Below, piece by piece: positions 1 through 11,493 of a DNA stretch of 64,000 nucleotides. The DNA is taken from positions 40,018,501 through 40,082,500 of the forward strand of contig CM045733.1 in NCBI GenBank assembly GCA_024760905.1, written 5' to 3'. The stretch's first letter is position 1. Every line of letters begins with the position of its first letter. This DNA comes from Plotosus lineatus (lineage: Eukaryota > Chordata > Actinopteri > Siluriformes > Plotosidae). The notes under the pieces were generated by a model that did no database searches, was not told the DNA's origin, and saw only the letters and a program-made list of their open reading frames with translations. The translations under genes and the position numbers were made by a program.

Positions 1-704
1 CTTCCCATGTGTGTTCGACTTCAACCAAATGTGGTATATGGATCTATACGGGAAGGAAATACTTAATTGGTTGGAATTGGATATGACTAAATTAGGCAGA
101 AAATCATGGCCCAGGTGTTAATATAAATATGTGTGTAGGGGATGACAAACATATGTTTGGATTAGCATATTAGTTGGGGGGGTAGATAATAAGCTTCCCT
201 GGAGATACAATGCTGTCCTTGAAAAATTAAAAAGAAAGAAAGAAGTGGTTGGGGAGGTGAACTGCCCTTCAAGCTGTTAATTTACACTCCCCAGGGTCGT
301 TAGGAGGTTAATAAATCTAATAAGAGTGTGAGAGAAAGGCAGTGTGGGTAATACATAACTCTTTGTTTATGGTATGAAGTGACATGATAGAATGCAGTGT
401 AATATGAATCAGGAGGAAAAGGAGAAGGGAAAGCGGATTATTACATGGTGAAATAAACTCCATTGTGAGCAAGACTGAGAGGTGTACAAACTGTGCAGAA
501 TCATAAACTTCATCAAAAAAAACCCCCAAACAAACAGATAAATGTGTAAAATATTGTGATTGTGTGTGCAATTGCCTGCAGTGAGGCAATTTTAAGAAAA
601 AAAAAAAAAAAGGAAGGAACTTCATTCAGTATTTTTTGTATTTTTGTGTAACTGCCAAATATTGTCTACATTTTTTCAGATTCATTCCAGGGTACTCTTT
701 TAAT
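1..704. other. No gene seen
   Basis: AT-rich sequence with an A-run near 597-611. Short open frames here have no recognisable protein features. I see no repeat family. Confidence 0.6.
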
Positions 705-712
705 TCATAGAC

Positions 713-2329
713 CAGGGGTCACCAACCCTTTGCCCACGCCCGTTGGCTCCTTCCTAGGACAACTACATGAGGAGTGGATATCTATAACGCGATTAAAAAC
801 TTTCTTCATGGAGAAAAAAGTGCAGCTGGAGAAGCTCGTGTCGGTAACTACCGATGGTGCACCGGCAATGGTAGGATGCCGTGTGGGCTTCATTGCACAT
901 TGCAAGAATGACCCAGACTTTCCACCTTTCCTACACTACCATTGTATCATCTACCAGCAGGCAATATGCGCGAAAGTGACCGGGTTTGATCATGCAATAA
1001 ACCCTGTTGTAAAAATCATCAATAGCATTCGCGCTAAAGCCAAGCAACCCGGGCATTTAAGGTGCTTTTGGAGGAGCTTTCCGCAGAATATGGAGACCTG
1101 TTACTGCATACAGAAATCCGATGGCTCATCAGAGGGCGGATTTTGAAACCTTTCTTGGCACTTTTTGGTGAAATAAAGGAGTTTATGCAGAGCAAAGAAG
1201 AGGACACCTCCCTCTTGGACAACACTGAGTGGTTGCTTGACCTTGCCTTTGTAACAGACGTCGCAGAAAAACTGAACAATTTGAACTATGAGCTGCAAGG
1301 CACAGGGAAGACTATCACAAATATAAGTGCTGTAAAAGCTTTTCAAGCTAAAATGAGCATTTTCTCTGCACATTTGTAAAGAAAAAGTGTTGTGCACTTC
1401 CCCTTTGTGCAAAAAGTTCTTAGTGACAATGTTTCTGCATCTTTGGCTTTTGATAAAGTTGTAGAAAAATACTGCTAAGTGATTAACAGACTGATGAAAG
1501 AATTTGGGAGCAGGTTTTGTGATTTTGAGCAAATTGAGTCATGCGTGTCATTCATTTCAAATCCCTTTATGTCAGTGGACATTATAGGCATAGCTGAGAA
1601 CCTAAGTACAGCCTTCACCTTGGATGCAGGGCAGGTGGAAATGGAAATAACTTTGCAAAATGACTTGAACCTTAAAGCACATCGGAGTAGCCTAAACTTT
1701 TGGAACCTAGTGGACATGGAAAAGTGCAAATCTATCTGCACAGCAGCTATGAAGGTTGCTTGTCTTTTGGGATCCACATATCTCTGTGAATTTGCCTTTT
1801 CCAATCTGAACTTTATAAAAAAATAAACACCAATCACACCTAACTGATTCACATCTACAGGAGTCACTGAGAGTGGCAGTGACAAACTACACACCAGAAT
1901 ACAGCAGACTAGTGGACAACATGGAATGCCAGGTTTCTCACTAACTGACAGACACGACGGAACAGCGTTTTAGTAAAACACCATGTCACCTGGTCAACTG
2001 ATCATTGTTCATTGATTAAATCAGATTCAACGTTGGAGTTGACACAATCTCATGTATTGGGAAAAAACAATTTAAGCTCTGTTTTGTGTTGAATGAAATT
2101 GTAACATGTTCATTTGCAAAAAATAAATGTCACTTTGACAATGAAATATAAATACATTTATTTACAAGTACTTGTCCGAAAGTTATGATTATTGTTTTTT
2201 TTTGTGTGTGTGAATATTGTATGCTTTTGATTTCTTGATTTGTTTATACATATGTTTTGAGCTGGTAGCCCTCAAGCTATTTGGGAATCTTAAGGTAACC
2301 CTCAGCTTTAAAAAGGTTGGTGACCCCTG
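713..2329 (+). mobile_element. hAT DNA transposon, non-autonomous, with TIRs and 8-bp target duplication
   Basis: The element starts CAGGGGTCACCAACCCTT, and its right end is the reverse complement of CAGGGGTCACCAACCTTT. It is flanked on both sides by the identical 8-bp duplication TCATAGAC (705-712 and 2330-2337), which is diagnostic for hAT insertion. It contains the C-terminal part of a transposase. At 1617 bp it is shorter than an autonomous copy and has lost the N-terminal zinc-finger region. Confidence 0.95.
730..1944 (+). pseudogene. hAT transposase, C-terminal two thirds, frameshifted
   Basis: It encodes a Charlie/GTF2IRD2-like hAT transposase that would cut and join transposon ends. 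Segment 730-1146 contains VTTDGAPAM, the region of a catalytic Asp in hAT enzymes. After a frameshift near 1060 the protein continues through EIRWLIRGRILKPF and LLDLAFVTDVAEKLNNL. After further breaks it ends with the dimerisation segment LFGSTYLCEFAFSNLNF type (about 1750-1830), whose E lies in the C-E-x-x-F-S motif expected to supply the catalytic Glu, and CQVSH-stop at 1944. The N-terminus and BED-type zinc finger are missing, because the left terminal repeat directly abuts mid-protein sequence. It is not functional. Confidence 0.88.
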
Positions 2330-2431
2330 TCATAGACTCTATTCCTTTTCCTCATTAGGATCAGCTACTCAATAAAATGCTGAAGCATTTATTCAGTCAA
2401 TCAGGAGCACAATCCATTAACACGTCCAGAG

Positions 2432-2759
2432 TCATTCATTCCCTTTCTGAAACAGTTAGTCCTAATTAGGGTCACAGGGAGGCTGGTGCCAATCTCAGCC
2501 GACCCTGGATGAGGGCAGAGTACACCCAGACCATCACAGGGCAGAAACAAGCTGATGGATATGCAGCATTGTCTTGATGAAAGTCAGAAATGGTTCTTTT
2601 GCATACCGATCACCATAGACAGTGAGAGATATGGCTGGGCTTTGATAACCCAGTTAGCTGAACTGGGGGGACAGCAGTGAGAACCCATTGATAGTGGGGC
2701 TTGAACCCCCAACATTGGATCAGTAATCCAGCACCATGCCACTGGGCCACCTCTGCCCC
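2432..2759 (-). mobile_element. Chimeric SINE: SINE-1 tRNA head and body with (CATT)-type tail
   Basis: Read on the minus strand it starts with a tRNA-like head (CCCAGTGGCATGGTGCTGG, then a box-B-like GGGTTCAAGCCCC). It continues through the SINE-1 body (CAGCTAACTGGGTTATCAAA and the AAAAGAACCAT region) and then switches at TTTCTGCCCTGTGATGG to a different tail. That tail ends CCTAATTAGGACTAAC and GAATGAATGA. The same junction is present in the independent copy at 37315-37653. Confidence 0.85.
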
Positions 2760-3020
2760 ACCAAGTTCAGATTTCCTGCGTTTCAGTCACTTCGTGTCTT
2801 GGATCCTTGTTTTAGGCTGACTGGAGAAAAGTGTCTCTGCTAACACGCAACATTATTGCAATATTTAAAGGTCATAATTTGCTTGGCTGTACAAAATATT
2901 ATCGAAAGACCATGACAATGTTTCATGTTATTAATTACATTTGCACAACTTTAATATATGACCTCCAGTGCAGAGCTATAGATCATGGGATTGGGTAGGT
3001 AGTTGATTTGGACTGCAGTA
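2760..3020. other. Unassigned spacer
   Basis: AT-rich sequence between a SINE and a Tigger-like element, with no gene or repeat recognised. Confidence 0.5.
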
Positions 3021-3566
3021 CAGACGCTCCCCAACTTATGCGAGTTCACTTTACATGAAGCTGAGCCAAGTCACTTTACATGAAGCTTAAAACAGCCAAT
3101 CAACGCTTACAATATGTGAGGTGCTCCACCGAAAGTAGTTCACTTGCTTGTGCTTGAGACAAAGCACGGGTTATCCGGACGTCCGGTCTTTCAAGTGATC
3201 AAGGGCGCCATTGAATACTCGTTTAGTACTCAGCCTGCACTGATGTGAATCACCAGCAGAGCGGGGAGTTTTCGTTCTTTTCTGGATCCGGGCTTACATT
3301 CATTTTACAACTGTCTTTGCTTAAATGAGTATGCATGGTAGATTGCGCTGATCTGAGCAGATAGTTAATTCAGTCTTGAGAAAACCGGAAATTCCGGCAT
3401 ATGCTGGAACACTTGGACCCACGCAGGTAGGCTTACGCTTCTGACCAACCATATTTGCTTAGGGTTACAAAAGTCCACAAAACAGTGTAAACACAAAGAT
3501 CACAGAGATGGCATCTTAACACAAGGGCAACATGAAAACGAATGAACTTAAGTCGGGAAGCATCTG
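3021..3566 (-). mobile_element. Tigger/pogo-like miniature element, family X, copy 1
   Basis: The ends are CAGACGCTCCCCAACTTA and, inverted, CAGATGCTTCCCGACTTA. They are flanked by TA on both sides (3019-3020 and 3567-3568), the target duplication of Tc1/mariner-type elements. Inside, on the minus strand, it aligns with family X copies at 6723-8154 and 10659-11493, including the segment that begins ATGGTTGGTCAGAAGCGTAA. The middle part with helix-turn-helix coding remnants is deleted in this copy. Confidence 0.85.
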
Positions 3567-3568
3567 TA

Positions 3569-4766
3569 TATACTTTATGACCTGGGAGGCAAATCTATGA
3601 GATCGCCCTGAGTGTCACATTTACCATACAATCTCTGTACTACCACTTCTACATTCCACGGCACTTTGACCACCATCCTCCCCACCCAAATGGCGTCACT
3701 GTCTGTTTTACAGCAGAAACTATAGCCTCCCTGAGCATATCCCATCTGCTTATAACCTCAGGCACTTGAGGTATTATTTTCATGATATGAAAAATAGGAA
3801 CGCCCGATTGATTAGTCTTTTCAAGACCTCACCAACCCCGCTTTCCTGGGGGACATCATGCAATCTCTCTAAAAAATGTAACATGAGAAACTAAACAAGA
3901 ACATGAGATGAGTAAGTAAACGATCCAGCATCTTTCTGGGACCACAGTCAGAACAACATGCAATGAAACCTGGGGACAGATGGAGAGAAGAAACCAGAGA
4001 AATGAGAAAGATAGAAGCAATGGGGGGGGGGGGGTGAGACATGGAAAGAGAGAAAGGCAAAGAGACACAAAGCAAGGCAAAGAGAGAGAGAGAGAAAGTA
4101 AAAGGGACAAGCCAATGGAGAGGGGGGGGGGGGTAAAATGGACATGCCATTGGGGAGAGAAAGAGAGAGACAGAGAGACGGTGAAGGTTTTATTGTCTTC
4201 CATTTCATAAAAATGGAAAAAGATCGATGGAAATTAATGATGCTGTGTAACATGTGGAAGGAAAAACAAGTGACCATTTGAAAGAGTTACAATTAATTAT
4301 TGTTGTATTACATTCCTAATTAATGTGCTCTCTCCCATAGGAAACTAATCAATACAGCAGTTAGTGAGTACACTGGAAGTGTGAGTAAGACTATAAACAA
4401 TGCTCACTCAGACATGTATGATCAGATTACTAATCAAATTCTTTGGAAATGTGGTCTGGGGAAAGGTTATGTGCCATCACAACCATCCTTACTGAATCAA
4501 TAGATTTTGAAATGTCCACCAGTTTTAATTTTTATTTAGTCAGATTGTTTGTTTAGTTGGAGTTACTTTTGCCTTGTGTAATTCCTTTTAGATGTAATTT
4601 CATTGTGAGCAATTGAAAAGTTGTACTTTACGTATTTGTAAATTAAGTTTTGTTGCAAGTTTTAGTTTTAACTTGACTGCAGATTACTTTCTCCTTCTGG
4701 TTGAAGTCTGTTATTTTCTCATCTTCAACAACACTGCAAACTGATGATGGAAATAAAAGTTCCTAT
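3569..4766. other. Unassigned; homopurine and G-run stretch at about 3974-4195
   Basis: The plus strand is strongly purine-rich from about 3974 to 4195, with two G runs (about 4022-4034 and 4123-4132) and GA repeats. Long open frames here are low-complexity artefacts. No gene is recognised. Confidence 0.6.
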
Positions 4767-5056
4767 AGCCGTGGGGGGTGGGGGGACACAATCTGGCACA
4801 ATCCAGTGTTCATCCTCACGCCAGTCCCAAGCCCAGATAAATGCAAAGGTTTGTGTCAGGAAGGGCATCTGACGTAAAATATGTGCCCAAATTTGCGATG
4901 CGAGTCATAAAAACGAATTTCATACCGGATCGGTCGAGGTCCGGGTTAACAATGACTGCCATCAGTGCTGTTATTTAGCAGGGTGTTGGTGGAAACTACG
5001 CTACTGTTGGTCGAAGAAGGAGAGGCGGGAGGTGTGTCCGCAGACAGAGAGAGAAA

Positions 5057-5622
5057 AGGAAAGGCATAAGTCTAGGACTGAGAGTAGGAACTTTGAATGT
5101 TGGAACTATGACAGGAAAAGGTAGAGAGCTGGCTGACATGATGCAGAGGAGGAAGGTTGGCATACAGTGTGTTCAAGAGACCGGGAGGAAAGGTAGCAAG
5201 GCTAGGAGCTTAAGAGCAGGGTTTAAGCTGTTTTTTCATAGTGTGGATGGGAAGAGAAATGGAGCAGGAGTCATCTTGAAACGAGGAAGTGATGGGCAGG
5301 TTTGGTATCAAGGACAGGAACACAGAAGGACAGATGTAAATGGCTGTGGCGAATACTTTCTTCCAGAAGAGACAGGAGCATAGGGTAACTTATAAAAGCA
5401 GAGGTAAGAGTACATAGGTAGACTACATCTTGTGTAGGCGATGTAATTTGAAGGAAGTCAGTGACTGCAAAGTAGTAGTGGGTGAGAGTGTTACCAAACA
5501 GCATAGGATGATGGTGTGCAGGATGACATTGACGCAGAGGAAGGTGAAGAAGACAAGCGCAGAGCAGAAGGCAAAGTGGTGGAAGCTGAAAAAGAAAGTG
5601 TCTTCAAGGAGGAGTTGAAACA
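5057..5622 (+). pseudogene. RTE-A endonuclease fragment (APE type)
   Basis: The N-terminal part of the RTE-A polyprotein, which would nick target DNA. It shows VQETGRKGSKARSL (the QET box holds the catalytic Glu in intact relatives) and, after an internal deletion, the DYILCRRCNLKEVSDCKVVVGESV region, which here has lost its D and frame. It is broken by deletion and frameshift, and no reverse transcriptase follows. Confidence 0.8.
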
Positions 5623-5624
5623 GT

Positions 5625-6131
5625 TCTGGTTCCAATTCACTAACAGTGGAGCTCCCCAGCTGGGAGTCCCGCTTCTAAAAAGTTTTTCCCAATAGAAAAA
5701 TTGCAAACCTTAACTGAAAATTTAGCAGCATGAGTGTTGAAGTTTCCAGGATCATGGGCAGAACGTTTCTGGTGGACAAATCTACGTCAACAGCACGAAC
5801 GATGGTCATTTAACAGTGAATGGTCAAGAGGGCGACGTCGCGGAGTTCTCAGAGTCAAATTGTTTCTTTGTTTTTTTAAATGTTGTTTTTGTTCGTTTGT
5901 TTTTTTTTTGCTTGTTTTTTTTCTTTGCACTATGCTCGTCTATGACCGTGCGACCCTACTACAGCTATGAGAGCACAATCCCTTCGGACATTTAGAACTG
6001 AGCACGCTCATCTCCTATCATGAGCTAATATGCTACCGCAGTTCACTGCTAACCGCACCCCAGATAACAATAAACCCAGGTGAAGACAGGGATGGCGAGG
6101 AGGGGCTGAACGATGACTCCAGCAATGGGTT
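5625..6131. other. Foreign 507-bp segment inside an RTE-A copy
   Basis: This sequence has no match to any other RTE-A copy in the window and lies exactly between RTE-A 5' and 3' parts. A short open frame starts at 5734 but becomes low-complexity, with a T-rich tract at about 5865-5925. I do not recognise it. Confidence 0.5.
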
Positions 6132-6364
6132 CAGAGGAGGGATAGTGAATGAATATATTGGTAGTAGAATACTGAGGTTGGAACTACCAGGCAGAAGGCC
6201 TAGAGGAAGAGGATGACCAAAGAGAAGATTTTTGGATGTGGTGAAGGAGGATATGAAGGTAGTTGATGTAAGAGAAGAAAATGCCAAGGATAGGGTGAGA
6301 TGAAGGGAGATGATTCACTGTGGCAACCCCAGAAGGGAACAGCCGAAAGAAAAAGAAGAAGAAG

Positions 6365-6722
6365 TTGCTTTACAAAACTGCCATTTTAACATTTTCCTTA
6401 ATGAAAGTCTTTTCAATTATAATTTTACTTTTAGTCTTAATTTTCATTTATGAAATCAGAATTAGATTTTAGTGTTTTTGGTAGAAATAATATTTCTACA
6501 TGTCAAATAATTTACTAGCAGTTGTAGTAGAGGACGAGAACCCAACAGACCCAACAGTCATGACATGCATGCTACACATTCTATGTAATTGAATCACTAA
6601 TCGAAAGGGGCATGTTTAAAATAAGTGTAGTGTGATGTTCAGTTAGTGAGGTCATTCTTTATTTGAAAAACAGGTGCCAATTTTTACCCTTATCTTAAGG
6701 AAGTAAGGCAGCAAATGTTTCA
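6365..6722. other. Unassigned spacer
   Basis: AT-rich, with no gene or repeat recognised. Confidence 0.5.
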
Positions 6723-8154
6723 TAGACGCTCCCCAACTTATGTTTTAGTTAGGTTCCGGACGGCAGAACGTAAGGTGAAAAAAACGTAAGTTGTTACTGT
6801 ATGGTCCAGTGACGTATGACGTTCATACTGTACTATACATCCATAAATACCATTACCGTATCTCAGAAAGCACCCCTAAATCAAATATTATAAACATAAC
6901 ATTGTAAAATAATATCAATTATATTAAATAATATCAACATTAATTTCAAATAAATTAAATTAAAACAAAATCATTTCAAATAGATACATTTTAGTCAAAT
7001 TCACCCATCAAATATCAAATACAGTATCAAATATAACCTTTAACATTCTCTATGATGAGATCTTTCTGCTTGTAAATGGTTCTAATGGTCGACAGAGCCA
7101 TTTGGAAGAAACGTGCAACATTCACGTTTTTCACCAGCATCAATTGTTCTTGATAATAGCCATCTTCGCTTCTAAAGAGATGGCGTCCCGCTTTTTCTGA
7201 TTACCACTATCACTAGTACATGGGAGACCTTACCGGCAAAGTCAGATTTCTTTATGAAACTTGACAAAGGTTCTGATACGTTCGGAGTCTGTTTGTCGAT
7301 TTTCACCTCAAATTTCACAATCTTTTCTAGCCATTCCCACTTAAACTTATTCTTAACATCCTTACCTATTTCTGACGCACATGATTCCTCTTCATTCATT
7401 AAAGTTCACACCAATTTTAAACACAACACGCTGCAAATTTGCATTGAGCAGAGTCACTTTACATGAAGCTCAGCTGAGTCACTTTACATTAAGCTTAAAA
7501 CAGCCAATGAACACTTACAATATGTTAGGCGTGCCACCAAAAGTACTTCACTTGCTTGTGCTTGAGACAAAGCATGGGTTATCCGGACTTCCGGTCTTTC
7601 AAGTGAGCAAGGGTGCCGTTGAAAACTTGTTTAGTACTCAGCCTGCACTGATGTGAATCACCAGCAGAGCGGAGAGTTCTCTTTCTTTTCTGGATTGGGG
7701 TTTTCATTCATTTTACAACTCTCTTTGCTTAAATATGCATGGTAGATTGCGCCAATCTGAGCAGATAGTTAATTCAGTCTTGGGAAAACTGGAAATTCCG
7801 GCATATGCCGGAAAACTTGGACCCATGCTAGTAGGCTTATGCTTCTGACCAACCATATTTGCTTAGGGTTACAAAAGTCCGCAAAACAGTGTAAACACAA
7901 AGATCACAGAGATGACATCTTAACACAAGGGCAACATGCAGTGAACTGGGAAGAATTAGGGGCACGTTCAGTCTGTCATTTGTAAACAATGGACGCAGCG
8001 TCATTGTGTCATTACATCAGTGTACTACGTAGGCATGTTTTGTACTCCAGAGAGCACGCTAAACTTAAAATTTGACTTTTTTTTTTTTTTTGGAAAAAAA
8101 AAACGTAAAATTTTAAAAACGTAAAACAAATGAAGGTAAGTCGGGGAGCGTCTG
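6723..8154 (-). mobile_element. Tigger/pogo-like element, family X, longest copy
   Basis: The left end is AGACGCTCCCCAACTTATG and the right end is GTAAGTCGGGGAGCGTCTG followed by TA. It is 1.43 kb and lies inverted relative to the copy at 10659. The minus strand holds the leader with ATGGTTGGTCAGAAGC, a middle segment, and a helix-turn-helix relic (7040-7200). The TA duplication is clear only on the right. It is the best template in the window for the family. Confidence 0.85.
7040..7200 (-). pseudogene. Pogo/Tigger-type (CENP-B-like) N-terminal helix-turn-helix relic
   Basis: On the minus strand one frame reads QKKRDAISLEAKMAIIKNN. After frameshifts it continues with residues resembling the GEK-VNVARFFQMALSTIRTIYKQKD continuation expected of Tigger-like transposases. 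KRKAISLE-K--II is the start of the psq-type DNA-binding domain in that family. It is interrupted by stops and frame changes. The DDE catalytic domain is absent. Confidence 0.7.
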
Positions 8155-8169
8155 TACATGCTGATTATA

Positions 8170-8860
8170 GAACAGTTCTCTCTGAAATTCTGAGGAAAAT
8201 GGGTTGTTCCAGACATTGTTCAGAATTGACATTGAACCAAGAGTCTGCTCAGATAAAATGATCTCAAATGTTTTAAAACAGAAATCAAAACCTGAAAGAC
8301 GTGGAAAAAAGAAAAAAAAGACATTTGAATGGATGGAAGAAAAGTCAAAACAGCAAGGACTCAGCCAACAATCAGCTCCAGGAAGATCAAAGAAGATCTA
8401 TAGTTACCTGTGAGTACTGTTACAATTAGAAGACGCCTATGTGAAGCCGAGCTATTGGAAAGAAGCCCCTGCAAAGTCCCACTGTTGAAGAAAAGACATG
8501 CTGCAGAGGTTACAAATAAGCCAAAGAGCACATTGACTGGCCGAAAGAGAAATGCTGCAACATTTTGTGAACTCATCAAAGTAAAATTGATATTTTTGTG
8601 TCTATTTTTGGGGGAAAGTTTGTTCGACGACCCCCAAACATGGAATTCAAGCCCCAGTACACTGTGAAAAAAACTGAAGCCTGCTGACGCAAGCATAATG
8701 ATATGGGGATGTTTCTCATACTATGGTGTCCGGTCTGTTTATCACATCCCAGGGATCATGGATCAGTTTAAATAGATCAGAACACTTGAAGAGGTCGTGC
8801 TGCCTTATGCTGACAAAGAAATGACCTTGAAATGGGTACAGTTGAAATGACTGTACAGTA
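8170..8860 (+). pseudogene. Tc1-like transposase relic
   Basis: Short frames together resemble a Tc1/mariner transposase. TIRRRLCEAELLERSPCKVP and KRHAAEV (about 8417-8500) match the second helix-turn-helix region. PADASIMIWGCFSYYGV and VYHIPGIMDQF (about 8675-8770) match the core segment that in intact relatives reads GGGSIM-WGCFS, followed by ILEEV-LPYA-EEMPLKWV. Several stops and an A-rich interruption break the gene. The left part touches the right end of a Tigger-like element. Confidence 0.8.
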
Positions 8861-9164
8861 TTATCCATATTACAAACAGCAGAATGTAGATATATAACAG
8901 TGGAGTCTAAATTTTACTTCTATTAAAATAGAATTCCTGCTACAGGATAAAGTAAATTCCAGTTGAGATATTGTATCCATTGGAGCAATAAAAAAAGCAG
9001 TTTGACCCTAAAGGCCAAGTAAAAAAATCCTCAAATACAGGTGTGAGATGTTGGCAATTACAACTGTTGTCCTGCTGTGTAAAGCAGTCTGCCACTTGCT
9101 GTATTTTTATGTACTGTATCGAATACATACTGTATTAAATTGTTATACTCTATTTGCCCAACAG
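8861..9164. other. Unassigned AT-rich spacer
   Basis: No gene or repeat recognised. Confidence 0.5.
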
Positions 9165-9336
9165 GACCACGGTGGCCTGGTGGGGTGGTGCTAAATCATT
9201 GATTCAAAGGTCCTTTTGCCCTGTATTGGGCTGGTAAGCTGCCCAAAGTGCCCTCATCCAGAGTTTGCTGAGATGGGCACCAACCTCTCCGCAACCCTAA
9301 TTAGGATTAACTGGTTCGGAAAATGAATAAATCAAG
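9165..9336 (+). mobile_element. Short chimeric SINE copy
   Basis: It starts GGTGGCCTGGTGGGGTGG (degenerate tRNA head) and jumps to the tail that ends CCTAATTAGGATTAACTGG and GAATAAAT. The SINE-1 body is deleted. Confidence 0.65.
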
Positions 9337-9685
9337 TATTACTGTTTACTGTTCAGGTATGGGAATGGATAGGGAGAGGATGTGCAAACTACTGTGCATA
9401 GTGAAATCTACTAAAATCCCTTGATTAGAAACTCTCTGTGTTCAGGATAGGGGGATTTAATTTACTTTTGGTCAGTAAATTTATATTCTCCAGGACTCAC
9501 AGGTGGAAAAAAGCCATCAATACCTGGACATCTAATGGTATCAGGTTGGAGTGTCAGGTATTGGCCCACACTAATGACTTTAGATGTTGCACAGCTCCAT
9601 GAGAAAATAGGTCTTGCTCAGACAGTCACTGCAGATAAACCTGTGTACTCTTCAAAGATGAATTCTTTCCTAAGTGCATGAGCAG
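9337..9685. other. Unassigned spacer
   Basis: No gene or repeat recognised. Confidence 0.5.
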
Positions 9686-9697
9686 TAATTTATTCTA

Positions 9698-9998
9698 AAT
9701 TATTCATTAAACTGCCAAAGAACTTAATCCTATTAGGGTAGTGCAAGGCTAGTGCTTATCTCAGCCAACACTGGCAGGGTACAACATGAACAGCCATTGC
9801 AGGATCATCGTATGACCAGAATAATCGCAACTTTTCACACTGACTCTTAGACTTAGGGCCAATTTGGAACAGCCAATTATGCATGTCTTTGGACAGTGGG
9901 AGGAAACCAGAGTACCTGGAGAGAACCCACACAAGCACAGGGAAGAACTTGCTGAGCCCAGGACTTCGATTCACTACACTACACTACTCTGACACCCA
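9698..9998 (-). mobile_element. tRNA-derived SINE-2, full copy with 12-bp target duplication
   Basis: It is flanked by the perfect duplication TAATTTATTCTA (9686-9697 and 9999-10010). On the minus strand the tRNA-like head is degenerate, then comes the conserved body (the inverse of GTCTTTGGACAGTGGGAGG and CCAATTTGGAACAGCCAATT), and it ends in the CCTAATAGGATTAAGTT tail. This body is a common fish SINE type with tail motif TCATTCATT. Confidence 0.85.
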
Positions 9999-10010
9999 TA
10001 ATTTATTCTA

Positions 10011-10474
10011 CTAAGAGGTAATACGCCATTGTGCCAATCTTGAAAGAATTGGTTTATGATAACCCTGTAAATAGTGTTATCAATTATTAAATAAGCCATA
10101 ACTTCCAATAAATATTTTAAAAGTTTAAAATGGTAAAACAATATTTCAGGGTCTGACATCAAATAAATCAGAAGAATAAAAGGAAATAAAAAAAGAAGGT
10201 AAATAAATGCAATTTCACAACATCACTTTGGAAATATGTGTAGAGTGCCCTTTCATGCTCATAGAAGCAGTTTTTGTGTAAGATTGATTAAAATTGGTGA
10301 ATACCAGAAAAGTGTGTTAGAGGTAAAACCCCTGTGACGAAGTAGCCAGCGTATGCTGATATATGAGAAATTTGGTGGAGCTGGATGAGAAATATGCTGG
10401 CATGTGTGGCGTAAGCTATGGGTAAGGTTGTGTAAGTTGGTGAGGTCATGGGGAATTTTTGTGCATATTTAGTG
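10011..10474. other. Unassigned spacer
   Basis: AT-rich, with no gene or repeat recognised. Confidence 0.5.
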
Positions 10475-10657
10475 CAGAGCTCAGCAACCCATAGCTATGA
10501 TGCCACATGCGACTCTTTCAGCTCTCTGCTGCGGCTCTCGTGGCTTATATTGCCCTAGACGAGGTGAGTCCTTTTGACTTTGGTAAGTTAACAGTGGAAA
10601 TTACAAATAAAATAGTTTCTGAAGAAAAAGGAACGTTGAATATGTTTTTCAGATTTA
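10475..10657 (+). mobile_element. hAT 5'-terminal fragment, interrupted by family X
   Basis: It begins CAGAGCTCAGCAACCC and continues with ATGCGACTCTTTCAGC and TGCGGCTCTCGTGGC, the usual start of hAT elements with a GCGGCTCT motif. It is cut off by the Tigger-like element that begins at about 10659. No matching right end was found. Confidence 0.6.
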
Positions 10658-10658
10658 T

Positions 10659-11493
10659 AGACGCTCCCCGAGTGACGTTCATCCGTTTTACATTTTTTCT
10701 ATTTTATGGTTTTTTTTCAAAAAAAAAAAAAAAGTCAAATTTTGAGTTTAGACGTACCTATGTAGTACGCTGACGTAATGACGCAATGACGTGGTGGCAC
10801 TGCGTCCATTGTTTACAAACGACAAACTGGACGTGTCACGCCTTCTTCCTAGCGTGTTACCCTTGTGTTAAGACGTCGTCTCTGTGATCTTTCTGTTTAC
10901 ACTGTTTTGCGAACTTTTGTAACCCTAAGCAATTATGGTTGGCCAGAAGCGTAAGCCTAAGAGCATGGAACCAAGTCTCATACACAGAGCTGAATTAACT
11001 ATCTGCTCAGATCGGCGCAATCTACCATGCATACTCAGTTAAGCAAACAGTGTTGTAAAATGAATGAAAACCCGAATCCAGAAAATGGTAATTCACATCA
11101 GTGCAGGCTGAGTACTAAACAAGTTCAATGGCGCCTTTGCTCACTTAAAAGACCAGAAGTCCGTATAACCTGCACTTTGTCTCAAGCACAGCAAGTTCAC
11201 TACTTTCGGTTTTGAGCATATTGTAAACGTTGATTGGCTGTTTTAAGCTTCATGTAAAGAGATTTGGATCAGCTTCATGTAATGTGACTCGGCTCAGCTT
11301 CATGTAAAGTGACCATCCATCGGAACCATTTACAAGCAAAAAGATAGCATCATAGAGCATGTTAAAGGTTATATTTCATATTGTGTTTGAGATTTGATTA
11401 GTGAATTTGATTAAAATGTATCTATTTGAAATTATTTTGCTTTAATTTAATTTATGTGAAATCAATGTTGATATTATTTGATATATTTGATAA
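10659..11493 (+). mobile_element. Tigger/pogo-like element, family X, copy 3 (left part)
   Basis: It starts AGACGCTCCCCGAGTGACG and aligns in inverse orientation with 6723-8154, including ATGGTTGGCCAGAAGCGTAA (10935-10954). It is interrupted at 11493 by a block of RTE-A sequence and resumes at 15251, then is lost at 15311 where Rex3 begins. Its right end is missing. Confidence 0.85.

Larger units (their letters stand above)
4767..6364 (+). mobile_element. RTE-A non-LTR retrotransposon, rearranged composite copy
   Basis: The left part matches the RTE-A 5' UTR (AGCCGTGGGG start, AGGAAGGGCATCTGACGTAAAA block, CCGGATCGGTCGAGG) and the endonuclease N-terminus (LNVGTMTGKGRELADMMQRR, about 5090-5160). 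About 200 bp of endonuclease coding sequence is missing near 5280. Similarity to RTE-A stops at about 5625 and resumes at about 6132 in the extreme C-terminal region, then ends with the family 3' terminus and (GAA)n at 6364. The whole reverse transcriptase is replaced by about 507 bp of unrelated sequence. Confidence 0.85.

Noticed and set aside
3856..4277. Pro/Leu/Ser-rich protein on the minus strand
   Set aside because: It comes from homopurine and G-run sequence in all frames; no domain is visible.
5734..5970. Small protein gene inside the foreign segment of the RTE-A composite
   Set aside because: The second half is translation of a T-rich tract, and the first half shows no recognisable domain.
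7172..7399. Independent gene on the minus strand
   Set aside because: It lies wholly within a Tigger-like element and next to its helix-turn-helix relic, so it is transposon remnant.
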